A DNA stretch of 64,000 nucleotides, taken from the NCBI RefSeq assembly GCF_018603905.1, contig NZ_JAHFZZ010000021.1, positions 124,001-188,000 on the forward strand, written 5' to 3'. A model generated the notes under the pieces. That model saw only the letters and a program-made list of their open reading frames with translations. It did no database searches and was not told the DNA's origin. The position numbers and the translations under genes were made by a program. The DNA comes from Nonomuraea sp. NEAU-A123 (GTDB taxonomy: Bacteria > Actinomycetota > Actinomycetes > Streptosporangiales > Streptosporangiaceae). This document shows positions 26,841 through 34,224 of this stretch, piece after piece (positions within the stretch are counted from its first letter, which is position 1; the number at the start of each line of letters is the position of its first letter).

Positions 26841-27439
26841 GGTGCGGCGTTGCCCAGGGCCCTCAGTACGAAGCCCGTCACCAGTTCCCCCGCCGTTTCG
26901 ACGGTGACTGCGCCGCTGATCAGGGGCACTCGCTCCGCGCCGATCACCGCGAGGATCATGCGGGCCGTCGCCTCGACGTCGAGTATCTGGAAAGCGGCTG
27001 ATTCGATCCCGCTCTCCAGGATCTCCACGAGGATGCGCTGCATGGGCGCCACGTGTTCGGCGAGCTGCTGGTAGGCGTCGGGACCGAGCGCGGCGCCGAG
27101 GTCGGCCGCTCCCGGATGCGGGTGCGCCAGCAGGCCGGTCAGCTGCAGCCGGACGAACACGCGCAGCCGGTCGGCGGGAGACGCCTCTGCCGGCAACTCC
27201 CGCTCGTAGCTTTCGATGAAGTAGCTGGTGACCCGCTCGGTGAAGGCCAGCAGCAGGGCGGCCTTGTCCGGATAGTAGTTGTAGAGGACGGTCCGGGTGA
27301 TCACGGCCTCGTTCGCCACGTCCGTCATCGAGATGGCGTCGATCCCCTGCACCCTCGACAGGCGGGCGACGGCCTGCAGAATGCGATCACGCGTCTGGGC
27401 TCGGTGCTCACCGATCGTGGCGGCGGAGATGCGGGGCAT
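26837..27439 (-). CDS. TetR-family transcriptional regulator
   Basis: A 200-residue repressor. The N-terminal helix-turn-helix spans about 15-62: RAQTRDRILQAVARLSRVQGIDAISMTDVANEAVITRTVLYNYYPDKAALL, with the unusual start of the recognition helix (ITRTVLYNYYPDK) still of the family. The C-terminal part is a helical ligand domain of unknown specificity. It is flanked by the truncated LRR gene and a repeat region and could regulate the MFS exporter at 25098, though no operator is evident. Confidence 0.9.
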   Translation of the reverse strand: MPRISAATIGEHRAQTRDRILQAVARLSRVQGIDAISMTDVANEAVITRTVLYNYYPDKAALLLAFTERVTSYFIESYERELPAEASPADRLRVFVRLQLTGLLAHPHPGAADLGAALGPDAYQQLAEHVAPMQRILVEILESGIESAAFQILDVEATARMILAVIGAERVPLISGAVTVETAGELVTGFVLRALGNAAP

Positions 27440-27800
27440 GCGTCCATGGTAGGCCGGGGCCCGAAGGCCAGCTGCTCATCCTGCTATAAGCCGACGTTTG
27501 CGCAGGTGGGTTGATGCGGGTTGGCTGATACGGCCTGCGGGCCAAGCCGGACGGCACGGTCGGCCGCGTGCGCCGGACGGCAGGGTCGGCCGCGTGCGCC
27601 GGACGGCAGGGTCGGCCGTGTGCGCCGGACGGCCGTGTGCGCCGGACGGCAGGGTCGGCCGCGTACGGCACAGTCGTTCGTTCGGCCACGCGTTCGGCCT
27701 GCGCGAGCGGCCTGCGCGAGCAGTCGTTCGGGCAGGCAGGCGGTCGTTCGGGCGGGCGCGTGCGGCGGCTCGCTGGGCGAGGTCGAGCCGCCGATCGCGG
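27440..27800. other. Gene-free stretch with minisatellite
   Basis: No convincing gene on either strand. The middle is a 26-bp tandem repeat (27546-27666); beyond it GGCCTGCGCGAGC is duplicated (27697-27709 and 27709-27721) and CAGTCGTTCG appears at 27671 and 27721. The open frames here only reflect the repeats. Confidence 0.7.
27546..27666. repeat. 26-bp GC-rich tandem repeat (minisatellite), 5 units
   Basis: Units of the form GCCGGACGGCAGGGTCGGCC + GCGTGC start at 27546, 27572, 27598, 27624 and 27641. Units differ by 1-2 bases, and the fourth is 17 bp owing to a 9-bp internal deletion. The unit length is not a multiple of three. Confidence 0.9.
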
Positions 27801-28097
27801 TCAGGTGCCCCAGCGGCGGACGTTGGCCTGCTCGGCGTCCCGCATGATCCCGGTGGCGTCGTGCAAGGCCGGGCCGAAGCGTTGCATGGTGTCACCCATC
27901 GTCACCACGGCCTCGCTCCAGTTGCGCTTGGCCTCCAGGTAGACGCCCTTCGCGGAGCCGTCCCAGGTCTCCAGGATCTTCAGGTCGTTCTCCAGGTCGG
28001 TCAGCTCGCCGACCAGGCTGCCGTACGCTCGGCCCAGTTCGGCCGCGATCTCCTCCATCTGGTCGAAATTAGCGAGAATGATGTCCGGGTTGCCCAT
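27801..28097 (-). CDS. WXG100 (ESAT-6-like) protein
   Basis: A 98-residue helical hairpin protein. The turn between the two helices holds the W-x-G motif in ETWDGSAKGVYLEAKRNW (about residues 46-63). ATG 28097 is chosen because AGGAGGG lies 6 bases before it. It follows another WXG100 gene by about 25 bases, as in esxA/esxB pairs whose products form a heterodimer exported by a type VII system. No EccC, EccD or PPE genes are in this window, so export must use machinery encoded elsewhere. Effector, chaperone or structural role is open. Confidence 0.85.
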   Translation of the reverse strand: MGNPDIILANFDQMEEIAAELGRAYGSLVGELTDLENDLKILETWDGSAKGVYLEAKRNWSEAVVTMGDTMQRFGPALHDATGIMRDAEQANVRRWGT

Positions 28098-28123
28098 GGC
28101 CACCCCTCCTTAGCAGTCGGTGT

Positions 28124-28447
28124 TCAGAGCTTGCCGCCGTTGAGCGCGGCCATGAGGTTCTGGGTGACGGCCTGCGTGGAGGTGCTGGCCTCCTCGTACT
28201 CGATCCCCGAGCCCTTGAGGTTCTCGGCGATCAGGTGGAGGGCGTCGATGACCTTCTTGAACTGCGGGTTCCACTCGTTGAGAACCTGCGCGTAGACGGT
28301 CGCCGACTCGCCCTTCCACGCGCCACCGAGCTGCTCGGGGATCTGGAGCAGCCTGCTGTGGATCTGGGTGATGTGCTCGTGCGCGGTCAGCGCGCGCGTG
28401 GCCGCGTCCTGCTGACTTCCTTGCTGGTACGTGGTCGGCTGCGTCAC
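28124..28447 (-). CDS. WXG100 (ESAT-6-like) protein
   Basis: A 107-residue helical hairpin protein with the W-x-G turn in LGGAWKGESATVYAQVLNEW (about 41-60). The C-terminal part GSGIEYEEASTSTQAVTQNL resembles the tail helix region that carries type VII signals, though a strict YxxxD/E is only suggested by YEEAS. GTG 28447 follows GGAAGG by about 6 bases. It is first in a two-gene unit with the WXG100 gene at 27801. The 277 bases upstream are comparatively AT-rich around 28490-28580 and should contain the promoter. Confidence 0.85.
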   Translation of the reverse strand: MTQPTTYQQGSQQDAATRALTAHEHITQIHSRLLQIPEQLGGAWKGESATVYAQVLNEWNPQFKKVIDALHLIAENLKGSGIEYEEASTSTQAVTQNLMAALNGGKL

Positions 28448-28724
28448 GGTTCGCCTTCCGATGCGGTGCGGTCAGGCGTGAATAACGCGCCTGAAACGTG
28501 CGGGAATTTCGTGCGACGCGAGCAAATATAAGTGCGCACGCGGCGGCGAAGCCACGATTTCAATTTTCCTGTAAATGTTGGCGAATGCGCGTACTTCGCG
28601 ACCCGGCATGCGGCGGACCAGCGTCAACGCCCGTGTCGGCAGTACAGGAAAGAGGGCGATATTCGAAATGCGCGCCGATCGGTCAGTGGCGGCGCGGCCA
28701 CTCGTATTTCACCGGCAGAGCGTC

Positions 28725-29366
28725 CTATGCGGCGGCCTTGATCACGTGGAGCAGCTCGCCGAGCACCTCGGTGTTGAGCTGGTAGGCCAGCTTGACCTCG
28801 CCGATCATGCGCTGCTGCTCCCGCTCGCCGAATGGCAGCGCGTCCAGGCGGGAGCGATATTCGTTCTTGAATCGGGGCAGGCTGCCGACCTCGTCGAACA
28901 GATAGAAGTCGACCCCGCCGCCCTTCTGATAGCCGTAGATCTTCTGCAGCTCCATCCGGATGAACTGCCCGCCAGACAGGTCGCCCATGTAGCGGGTGTA
29001 GTGGTGGGCGATGTAGCCGCCCGGCCAGTCGGCCACCTGCTCGATCCGCGCCACCAGGGTTCGGGTCGCCTTCGAGGGGGCGATCCGGTCACGCCAGCCG
29101 GCCCCGTAGACGGTCTGCAGGTCACGCTCCAGCGCCGGCTCCCGATAGAGCTCCGGGAAGACGAACCGCCCGGCCACCGGGTGGTCGACCAGCGTCTTGG
29201 CGGCGCCGTCGAGAGCGAGGTAGGCGAAGTAGTGCTGGGCGACGAGCTCGCCGTAGTCCTGCTCGCTCAACCGGCCGCTCATCAGCTCTTTGAGGTAGCT
29301 CTCGTCCTCGGCCGACTCGTGGTCGCCCCAGGTGGCGTTCTTCAAGGTCTCGGAGAACGACGTCAC
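28725..29366 (-). CDS. hmuO: Heme oxygenase (HmuO/HO-1 family)
   Basis: A 213-residue biliverdin-producing heme oxygenase. The proximal ligand is H16 in LKNATWGDHESAE and the distal helix has the flexible glycines in YTRYMGDLSGGQFIRMELQ (about 124-142). It opens the heme ring to biliverdin, CO and iron, allowing iron recovery. No heme importer is adjacent, which is less usual. GTG 29366 has GGGGTGA upstream. The upstream region carries a good promoter and a TGACA/TGTCA inverted repeat over the -10, suggesting iron- or heme-dependent repression. Confidence 0.94.
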   Translation of the reverse strand: MTSFSETLKNATWGDHESAEDESYLKELMSGRLSEQDYGELVAQHYFAYLALDGAAKTLVDHPVAGRFVFPELYREPALERDLQTVYGAGWRDRIAPSKATRTLVARIEQVADWPGGYIAHHYTRYMGDLSGGQFIRMELQKIYGYQKGGGVDFYLFDEVGSLPRFKNEYRSRLDALPFGEREQQRMIGEVKLAYQLNTEVLGELLHVIKAAA

Positions 29367-29396
29367 GCTTCACCCCAATGTGTGGCCGGTCTTTCA

Positions 29397-29453
29397 TGAC
29401 AAAGTGTCACAAACCCTGGATGGGCACGTCAAGTTGATGACGACACACTGTCA
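29397..29453 (-). promoter_or_regulatory. Promoter and operator of the heme oxygenase gene
   Basis: On the minus strand a -35 TTGACG (29432-29427) and a -10-like TGACAC (29409-29404) are 17 bases apart. TGACA-3-TGTCA (29397-29409) overlaps the -10, and a second related site, TGAC-8-GTCA (29438-29453), lies just upstream of the -35. This is a typical repressor arrangement; the protein is unknown. Confidence 0.5.
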
Positions 29454-29468
29454 TTAAACCCGACCCTG

Positions 29469-30332
29469 TCATGCTGGTGCGGCAGCCACCACGTCGCCGG
29501 GGCGGCCTAAGGCGATCAACGTGAGATTGCGTAGCGACGGCGTGCCGGGTGCGAAGTAGTCACTGTGCCCGCCGGGACCGACCTCAAACACCCGCGCCCC
29601 GTACCCAGGACTCAACGCGTCGGCCCCGAAACCGAGCGGCCCAAGCTTCACCTTCGGCACGAACCGGATCCAATCGCTCCCACCCACACCCGCCCACACC
29701 CTGGTGGCAGCTGGCGTGGCGGCAGACGGCGTGGGGTCGGATGGCCTGCGGTCGAGCAACGTGCGGTCGAGCAGTGTGGGGTTGGACGGAGTGGGGTCGG
29801 ACGGTATGGGGTTGGGCAGCGTACGGTCGGACGGTGTGCGGTCTGATGGTGCGTCGATTCCGGGACTTCCGAACAGCGCCATATCGGCCACGGGTAGGTC
29901 CGGCCTGGCCTTGGCGCACACCACGGACCCATAGCTGTGGCACAGCAAGGCGATCGGCGCGGATGTCCGTGCGTGCAACTCCGTGACGGTACGGCGAAGG
30001 GCCTTCGCTCCCTCTACGGCCGCCGAGTCCGTGATGGCGCCCAGGCTCCACGTTGGCGGCGCGTCGTAGCCGAGCCAAGCGACCACGGCCAGTCGCTCGC
30101 CGTGGCCCACCTTGGTGGCCTCGGCCAGCAGCGCCCGGGCCGCGCCGCCGGGCCGCTTCGTGCTCGCCTCGAAGGTGGCCACCGTGGTGTCGGCACCCGG
30201 CACGACGATGGCGACCCGATCGGCGGTGGCCAGGTCGCCGTAGACCTTCACGAGTCGGCCACTGTGCTGGCTGGGCAGTGCCAGGACCGCGCCGAACGCG
30301 AGACTTCCGGCGAGCGTGAGCATTCTGAGCAT
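29469..30332 (-). CDS. Secreted or membrane-anchored alpha/beta hydrolase (DUF1023-like) with in-frame repeats
   Basis: A 287-residue hydrolase. N-terminal hydrophobic signal MLRMLTLAGSLAFGAVLALP, then VAIVVPGADTTVATF (oxyanion loop), nucleophile elbow LLCHSYGSVV (about 130-139), FGSPGID and the late GSDWIRFVPKV and HSDYFAPGTPSLRNL His motif, all as in DUF1023 family proteins. Between GSPGID and the next family block is an extra repetitive loop (about residues 157-202) built of 5-residue units such as PSDRT, PSDPT and LLDRT encoded by 15-bp repeats. The insertion is probably surface-exposed. Substrate unknown; peptidase or lipase activity possible. Confidence 0.8.
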   Translation of the reverse strand: MLRMLTLAGSLAFGAVLALPSQHSGRLVKVYGDLATADRVAIVVPGADTTVATFEASTKRPGGAARALLAEATKVGHGERLAVVAWLGYDAPPTWSLGAITDSAAVEGAKALRRTVTELHARTSAPIALLCHSYGSVVCAKARPDLPVADMALFGSPGIDAPSDRTPSDRTLPNPIPSDPTPSNPTLLDRTLLDRRPSDPTPSAATPAATRVWAGVGGSDWIRFVPKVKLGPLGFGADALSPGYGARVFEVGPGGHSDYFAPGTPSLRNLTLIALGRPGDVVAAAPA

Positions 30333-30394
30333 GATCAGAAGCTACGGAAGGGAGGGGGTCGACGGCGTCACCGCAGGGGCTGAATTCTCCGGTA

Positions 30395-30625
30395 GTACCT
30401 GGGGGTGACACGGCGGCTGGCAAGTACCTGGGGGTCACGCAGCGGCGGGCAAGTACCTGGGGAGGACGCAGTCGTCGGCAAAATACCTGTCGGTGACCGG
30501 CCGAAGTCAAATACCTGGCGATGGCACAGCCGTAGGCGAATGCCTGGGGGTGGCAGGGCCTTCGTCAGGCACCTGGCGGTGACAGAGCCTTTGGCAGGTA
30601 CCTGGCGGACCGGGTGGTCATCGTG
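30395..30625. repeat. 29-bp tandem repeat, about 8 degenerate units
   Basis: A unit with consensus RTACCTGGSGGTGACRCAGC plus about nine variable bases ending GGCAA starts at 30395, 30424, 30453, 30483, 30511, 30540, 30569 and 30598. The spacing is 28-30 bases and there are no unique spacers, so it is not a CRISPR array. The last unit runs into the 3' end of the ligase gene. No gene occupies 30333-30617. Confidence 0.9.
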
Positions 30626-31976
30626 TGTAGCGGTGCTTGGCGCCGGGGGGAAAGTACTCAGGATCGCCCAGTCCCCGGAGCCGGATGAACGGTGCCTGTC
30701 GAGCCAAAGGCACATAGGCCGCGAACTCGCTGTTGAGCCGGAGCAACTGCGCCAGGATCGACTCGCCCACGAGCCGGGCCGTCTCCTCCGACGGCTTCTC
30801 GCCGGGCATCAGCTCCACCGTCACCGTGAGATTCCGGTCGCGCCGGTCGTCCTCCACCGCCTCCATGACGAACTTCCCGGTGACCAGCGAACTGACCGCC
30901 GGCTGCTGCAGTCCGACGGAGATGTTCTCCGGGAACACGTTCGCTCCGTAGTAGGACACGGTGAAGTGGCTGCGCCCGAACACGTACACGAACGGCCGGG
31001 AGGGACCGGTCGCCGACGGCTCGAAGCCGCACTTCCGTAGGAAGCGGAGCATCCGCTCGAACGGCACGATTCCGCCCTCGTCGGCGATGTGATACCGGAC
31101 CAGCGGAATGCCGTTGTCGCCCGAGAACACCAGCGTGCCCTCATGCTCCTCGAAGAAGCGGACCTCGGGGTCGTACTGGACGAGGGTCGGCAGCCGCGAC
31201 TCGCCGAACAGTTCCCTCGCCGCCCCGGGACGTCCGGCCAGGAACCGGCGGATCTCCACGGAGAGGGGAGTCTCGTTGCCCAGCACCCCCGCGTCGGCCG
31301 TGCCGTACAGGGAGGCGATGCCGCGCACCGGGTCGGTGATGCCCGCCTTGTCCGCCACGAGCGTGCGCCACTCCTCGCTGAACACTTCGCCGGCCGTGAC
31401 GAGCTTGACGTTCCACCTGGTCCAGGGCAGCCCAGCGTCGATGACGTCCTTGAGGAAGGGCGGATAGCCGAGCAGCACCACTTGGTCGAAGTGCGGGGCC
31501 AGTTGCGGGATGACGCGAAGGATCTCCCGCTTGTCGTTGCCGGGGGCGACCACGGTGATCGGGTAGCCGCGCTCGGCCAGATGACGGCAGCAGGCCAGGG
31601 TGAACAGCCCGCCCACCCAGGTGCCAAGCGCGAAACAGACCACGGCGAGCGTCCTGCGCTCCTGGGCCTGGAACGAGTCCCGGAACACCTCCTCGAACCG
31701 CGACGCGATCACCCGCTCGTCGGCGACGGAACGCGGCCAGAACGACGGCGTGCCCGTCGAGCCGGACGAGACCGCGATCATGTCGCCGATCACGCCGTCG
31801 CGGCAGAGCCGGGGGAGCGGGTGGCGGTTGAGGTAGCCGTCCTTGGTGAGCAGCGGCAACCGCGCGAAGTCGGACATGGTGGAGACTTGGCCCGGGTCGA
31901 CGCCATGCTCGGCGAGGAACTCCCCGTATGCGGGCACCGACGCGACCACCTGACGGAAAAGCGCAAGCGGATCCAT
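30618..31976 (-). CDS. PaaK-like AMP-dependent ligase (phenylacetate-CoA ligase family)
   Basis: A 452-residue adenylate-forming enzyme. The phosphate loop is AVSSGSTGTPSFWPRS (about 68-83), then a middle motif SLYGTADAGVLGNE (A5-like YGTAD-E) and the late FSGDNGIPLVRYHIADEGGI (A7-like RYxxxD). The C-terminal domain is short, as in PaaK proteins, and the usual Lys after the P-loop is replaced (TGTPSFW). It should activate an aromatic or other carboxylate to an adenylate, then transfer it to CoA or another acceptor. It stands alone, so the pathway is not evident. Confidence 0.8.
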   Translation of the reverse strand: MDPLALFRQVVASVPAYGEFLAEHGVDPGQVSTMSDFARLPLLTKDGYLNRHPLPRLCRDGVIGDMIAVSSGSTGTPSFWPRSVADERVIASRFEEVFRDSFQAQERRTLAVVCFALGTWVGGLFTLACCRHLAERGYPITVVAPGNDKREILRVIPQLAPHFDQVVLLGYPPFLKDVIDAGLPWTRWNVKLVTAGEVFSEEWRTLVADKAGITDPVRGIASLYGTADAGVLGNETPLSVEIRRFLAGRPGAARELFGESRLPTLVQYDPEVRFFEEHEGTLVFSGDNGIPLVRYHIADEGGIVPFERMLRFLRKCGFEPSATGPSRPFVYVFGRSHFTVSYYGANVFPENISVGLQQPAVSSLVTGKFVMEAVEDDRRDRNLTVTVELMPGEKPSEETARLVGESILAQLLRLNSEFAAYVPLARQAPFIRLRGLGDPEYFPPGAKHRYTR

Positions 31977-32133
31977 TTCTCAGACGGTAGGTCCTGTTTC
32001 CTGTCCACGCACGGGTCACCCGCGTGCCGCAAAAGAGGGCGCTCACTCGCCCGCGCCCACTGACCCGGTCGCGCACGCGGCCACCCGCCTGTCCTTGAAG
32101 AGGCCACTCAATAAAGCGGCCGTTCGTATGCGG

Positions 32134-32790
32134 TCAATCGCCCGGTCGTACCAGCCCGGTCTCGTACGCGTAGACGATCGCCTGGGCCCTGTCGCGCAGC
32201 CCCAGCTTCATCAGCACCCGCCCCACATGCGTCTTGACCGTCTGCTCCGCCACCACCAGCTTCACCGCGATCTCCTGGTTGGACATTGCCTGCGCGACCA
32301 GCGCGAGCACCTCGGTCTCGCGCTCGGTCAGCTCCGCCAGCCGCCGCACCGTCGGCGCCCGAGGCGCGCCCAGCCGGGCGAACTCGTGGATCAGCCGCTT
32401 GGTGACCGCCGGGGCGATGAGCGCGTCGCCCGCCGCGACCACCCGCACCGCCTCGGCGAGCTGGACGGCCGAGGCGTCCTTGAGCAGGAAGCCGCTCGCC
32501 CCCGCCCGCAGCGCCTCATAGACGTAGTCGTCGAGGTCGAAGGTGGTCAGGATGAGCACCTTCGGGCCGTCGTCCGACGACAGGAGCCGTCTGGTCGCCT
32601 CCAGCCCGTCCATGACCGGCATGCGGACGTCCATGAGCACCACGTCGGGCCGCAGCTCGGCCGCCTGTCGTAACGCCTCCTCGCCGTTGGCCGCCTCGCC
32701 CACCACCTCGATGTCGGCCTGCGTGCTCAGGAACACCGTGAACCCGGTGCGCACCATCCCCTGGTCGTCCGCGATCAGGACCCGGATCAC
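32134..32790 (-). CDS. NarL/LuxR-family response regulator
   Basis: A 218-residue regulator. Receiver: DDQ at 8-10, phospho-acceptor D54 in VLMDVRMPVMDG, Thr in ILTTFD, Lys in FLLKDAS. The C-terminal LuxR helix-turn-helix reads LTERETEVLALVAQAMSNQEIAVKLVVAEQTVKTHVGRVLMKLGLRDRAQAIVYAYE split over residues 152-207. It overlaps the sensor kinase gene by ATGA and is its partner. No target operon is evident next to the pair. Confidence 0.94.
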   Translation of the reverse strand: MIRVLIADDQGMVRTGFTVFLSTQADIEVVGEAANGEEALRQAAELRPDVVLMDVRMPVMDGLEATRRLLSSDDGPKVLILTTFDLDDYVYEALRAGASGFLLKDASAVQLAEAVRVVAAGDALIAPAVTKRLIHEFARLGAPRAPTVRRLAELTERETEVLALVAQAMSNQEIAVKLVVAEQTVKTHVGRVLMKLGLRDRAQAIVYAYETGLVRPGD

Positions 32791-34055
32791 GTCGTCTCCT
32801 CCGTTGCCGCTACCGCGATCGGCAGCGTGGCGGTCACCTGGAAACCGCCGCCGTCGACCGGTCCCGCCTCTAACGTGCCGCCGAGCAGCGCCGCCCGTTC
32901 GCGCATGCCCACCAGCCCCTGCCCGGCTCCCTCGGCGCCGCCCGGCGCGGTGCCGCCGCCGTTGGCGACGCGCAGCCGTAAGGCGTCGCCGTCATGCTCG
33001 ACGGCGATCGTGACCGTGGCGCCGGGCGAGTGCCGCATCGCGTTGCTCAGCGACTCCTGCACGATCCGGTACGCCGACAGGCCCACGGCGGGCGGCAGCG
33101 GCCCGAGCGGCTCCGGTCGCCCGACCAGCACGGTGAGCCCGGCGGCGCGGGCGTTGGACACGAGCTCGTCGAGCCGGTCGAGGCCGGGCTGCGGCGCGGT
33201 GTCGGTGCGGCCGTCCTGGTCGCGCAGCACGCCGAGCACCTGGCGCAGCTCGGCGATGGCCTCCAGGGACAGGCTGCGGATCTCGGCCAGGCCCGCCTCC
33301 AGCAGGGCGGGATCGCCGGCCGCCTTGACCGGCACGGCCTCGGCCTGGATGGCGATCACCGACATGTGGTGGGCGACCACGTCGTGCAGCTCCCGCGCGA
33401 TCCTGGCCCGCTCTTCGAGCACGGCCTGAGCGCCTTCGGCGAGCCGCGAGCGCCGTTCCTCCTCGGCGAGCCTGGTCGTGGCGTTACGGCGTACGCGCAC
33501 GTTGTAGCCGAACAGCAGGGAGACCGTCACCATGATCGTGACGAGGACCATCGAGTCGGGATGGACGATCCACGCGGTCAAGACGCTGATCACCCACACG
33601 GCGACGGTGATCCGACGGTCGCCGCGCACGGCAACCGAGTAGGTCACCAACAGGTACATCACCGCCAGCCCGACCGTGTAGGGCGGATAGCTGGTGCCGA
33701 CCGTCTGCGTCACCCAGAACGCGAACGGCAACTGGACCATGGCCACCCGCCAGGCGCCCAGCGGCCACCGATCGCGCAGCGCCACGGGCAGGGAGAGAGC
33801 GGCGGAGGCGAGAGAGAGCAGCGAGTCGTCGACTGGCAGCTTGGCGCCGCCGTTCCAGTTGACGAGCTGGGAGAACGTGGTGGCGAACAGGAAATAGGCC
33901 ACCAGGATGTCCGCCACCTGGACCAGGTCGACATGGCCGGCCAGCGGCTGCCAGCGGGGCAGCCGGAAACGCAGCCAGCGCGATCGGGGCGGCGGCGGGT
34001 CCGCGTCGCCCTGGAACAGCGCCAGCGCGAAGGGCCGCACCACTGCCGAGAACAC
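32787..34055 (-). CDS. NarL-type sensor histidine kinase (HisKA_3)
   Basis: A 422-residue kinase. The N-terminal half holds about five membrane helices between residues 45 and 185 with short loops, so sensing is likely within or at the membrane. The dimerisation motif is ERARIARELHDVVAHHMSVIAIQAEA with phospho-acceptor H224. The ATPase N-box is QESLSNAMRHSPGA and the G-box GQGLVGMRERAALLGG. It is encoded upstream of its regulator with coupled translation. The signal cannot be deduced. Confidence 0.94.
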   Translation of the reverse strand: MFSAVVRPFALALFQGDADPPPPRSRWLRFRLPRWQPLAGHVDLVQVADILVAYFLFATTFSQLVNWNGGAKLPVDDSLLSLASAALSLPVALRDRWPLGAWRVAMVQLPFAFWVTQTVGTSYPPYTVGLAVMYLLVTYSVAVRGDRRITVAVWVISVLTAWIVHPDSMVLVTIMVTVSLLFGYNVRVRRNATTRLAEEERRSRLAEGAQAVLEERARIARELHDVVAHHMSVIAIQAEAVPVKAAGDPALLEAGLAEIRSLSLEAIAELRQVLGVLRDQDGRTDTAPQPGLDRLDELVSNARAAGLTVLVGRPEPLGPLPPAVGLSAYRIVQESLSNAMRHSPGATVTIAVEHDGDALRLRVANGGGTAPGGAEGAGQGLVGMRERAALLGGTLEAGPVDGGGFQVTATLPIAVAATEETT

Positions 34056-34189
34056 GCGATCACCCTACGGGGGCGGGGCCGGGCGGGCATCAACCCTGGG
34101 TCGTCATCCTCAGGTATGACTGGCTTACATGATTACGATCGCCGTGAGCGAACATCGGCAACCCTGGGAACAATCAGAGGCTCTAATGA

Positions 34190-34210
34190 CTTGAGTCGGT
34201 ATAACTCAAC
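34190..34210 (+). promoter_or_regulatory. HAIR element (HspR operator) upstream of lon
   Basis: CTTGAGT-N7-ACTCAAC matches the HspR-associated inverted repeat CTTGAGT-N7-ACTCAAG at 13 of 14 positions with the exact 7-base spacing. It begins 35 bases before the Lon ATG. HspR binding to such sites represses dnaK, clpB and lon in Streptomyces. Confidence 0.85.
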
Positions 34211-34224
34211 CCTTTGGAGTTCGT

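Noticed and set aside
30395..30625. Regular 29-bp repeats as a possible CRISPR array
   Set aside because: Units are contiguous and degenerate with no unique spacers, and no cas genes are in the window.
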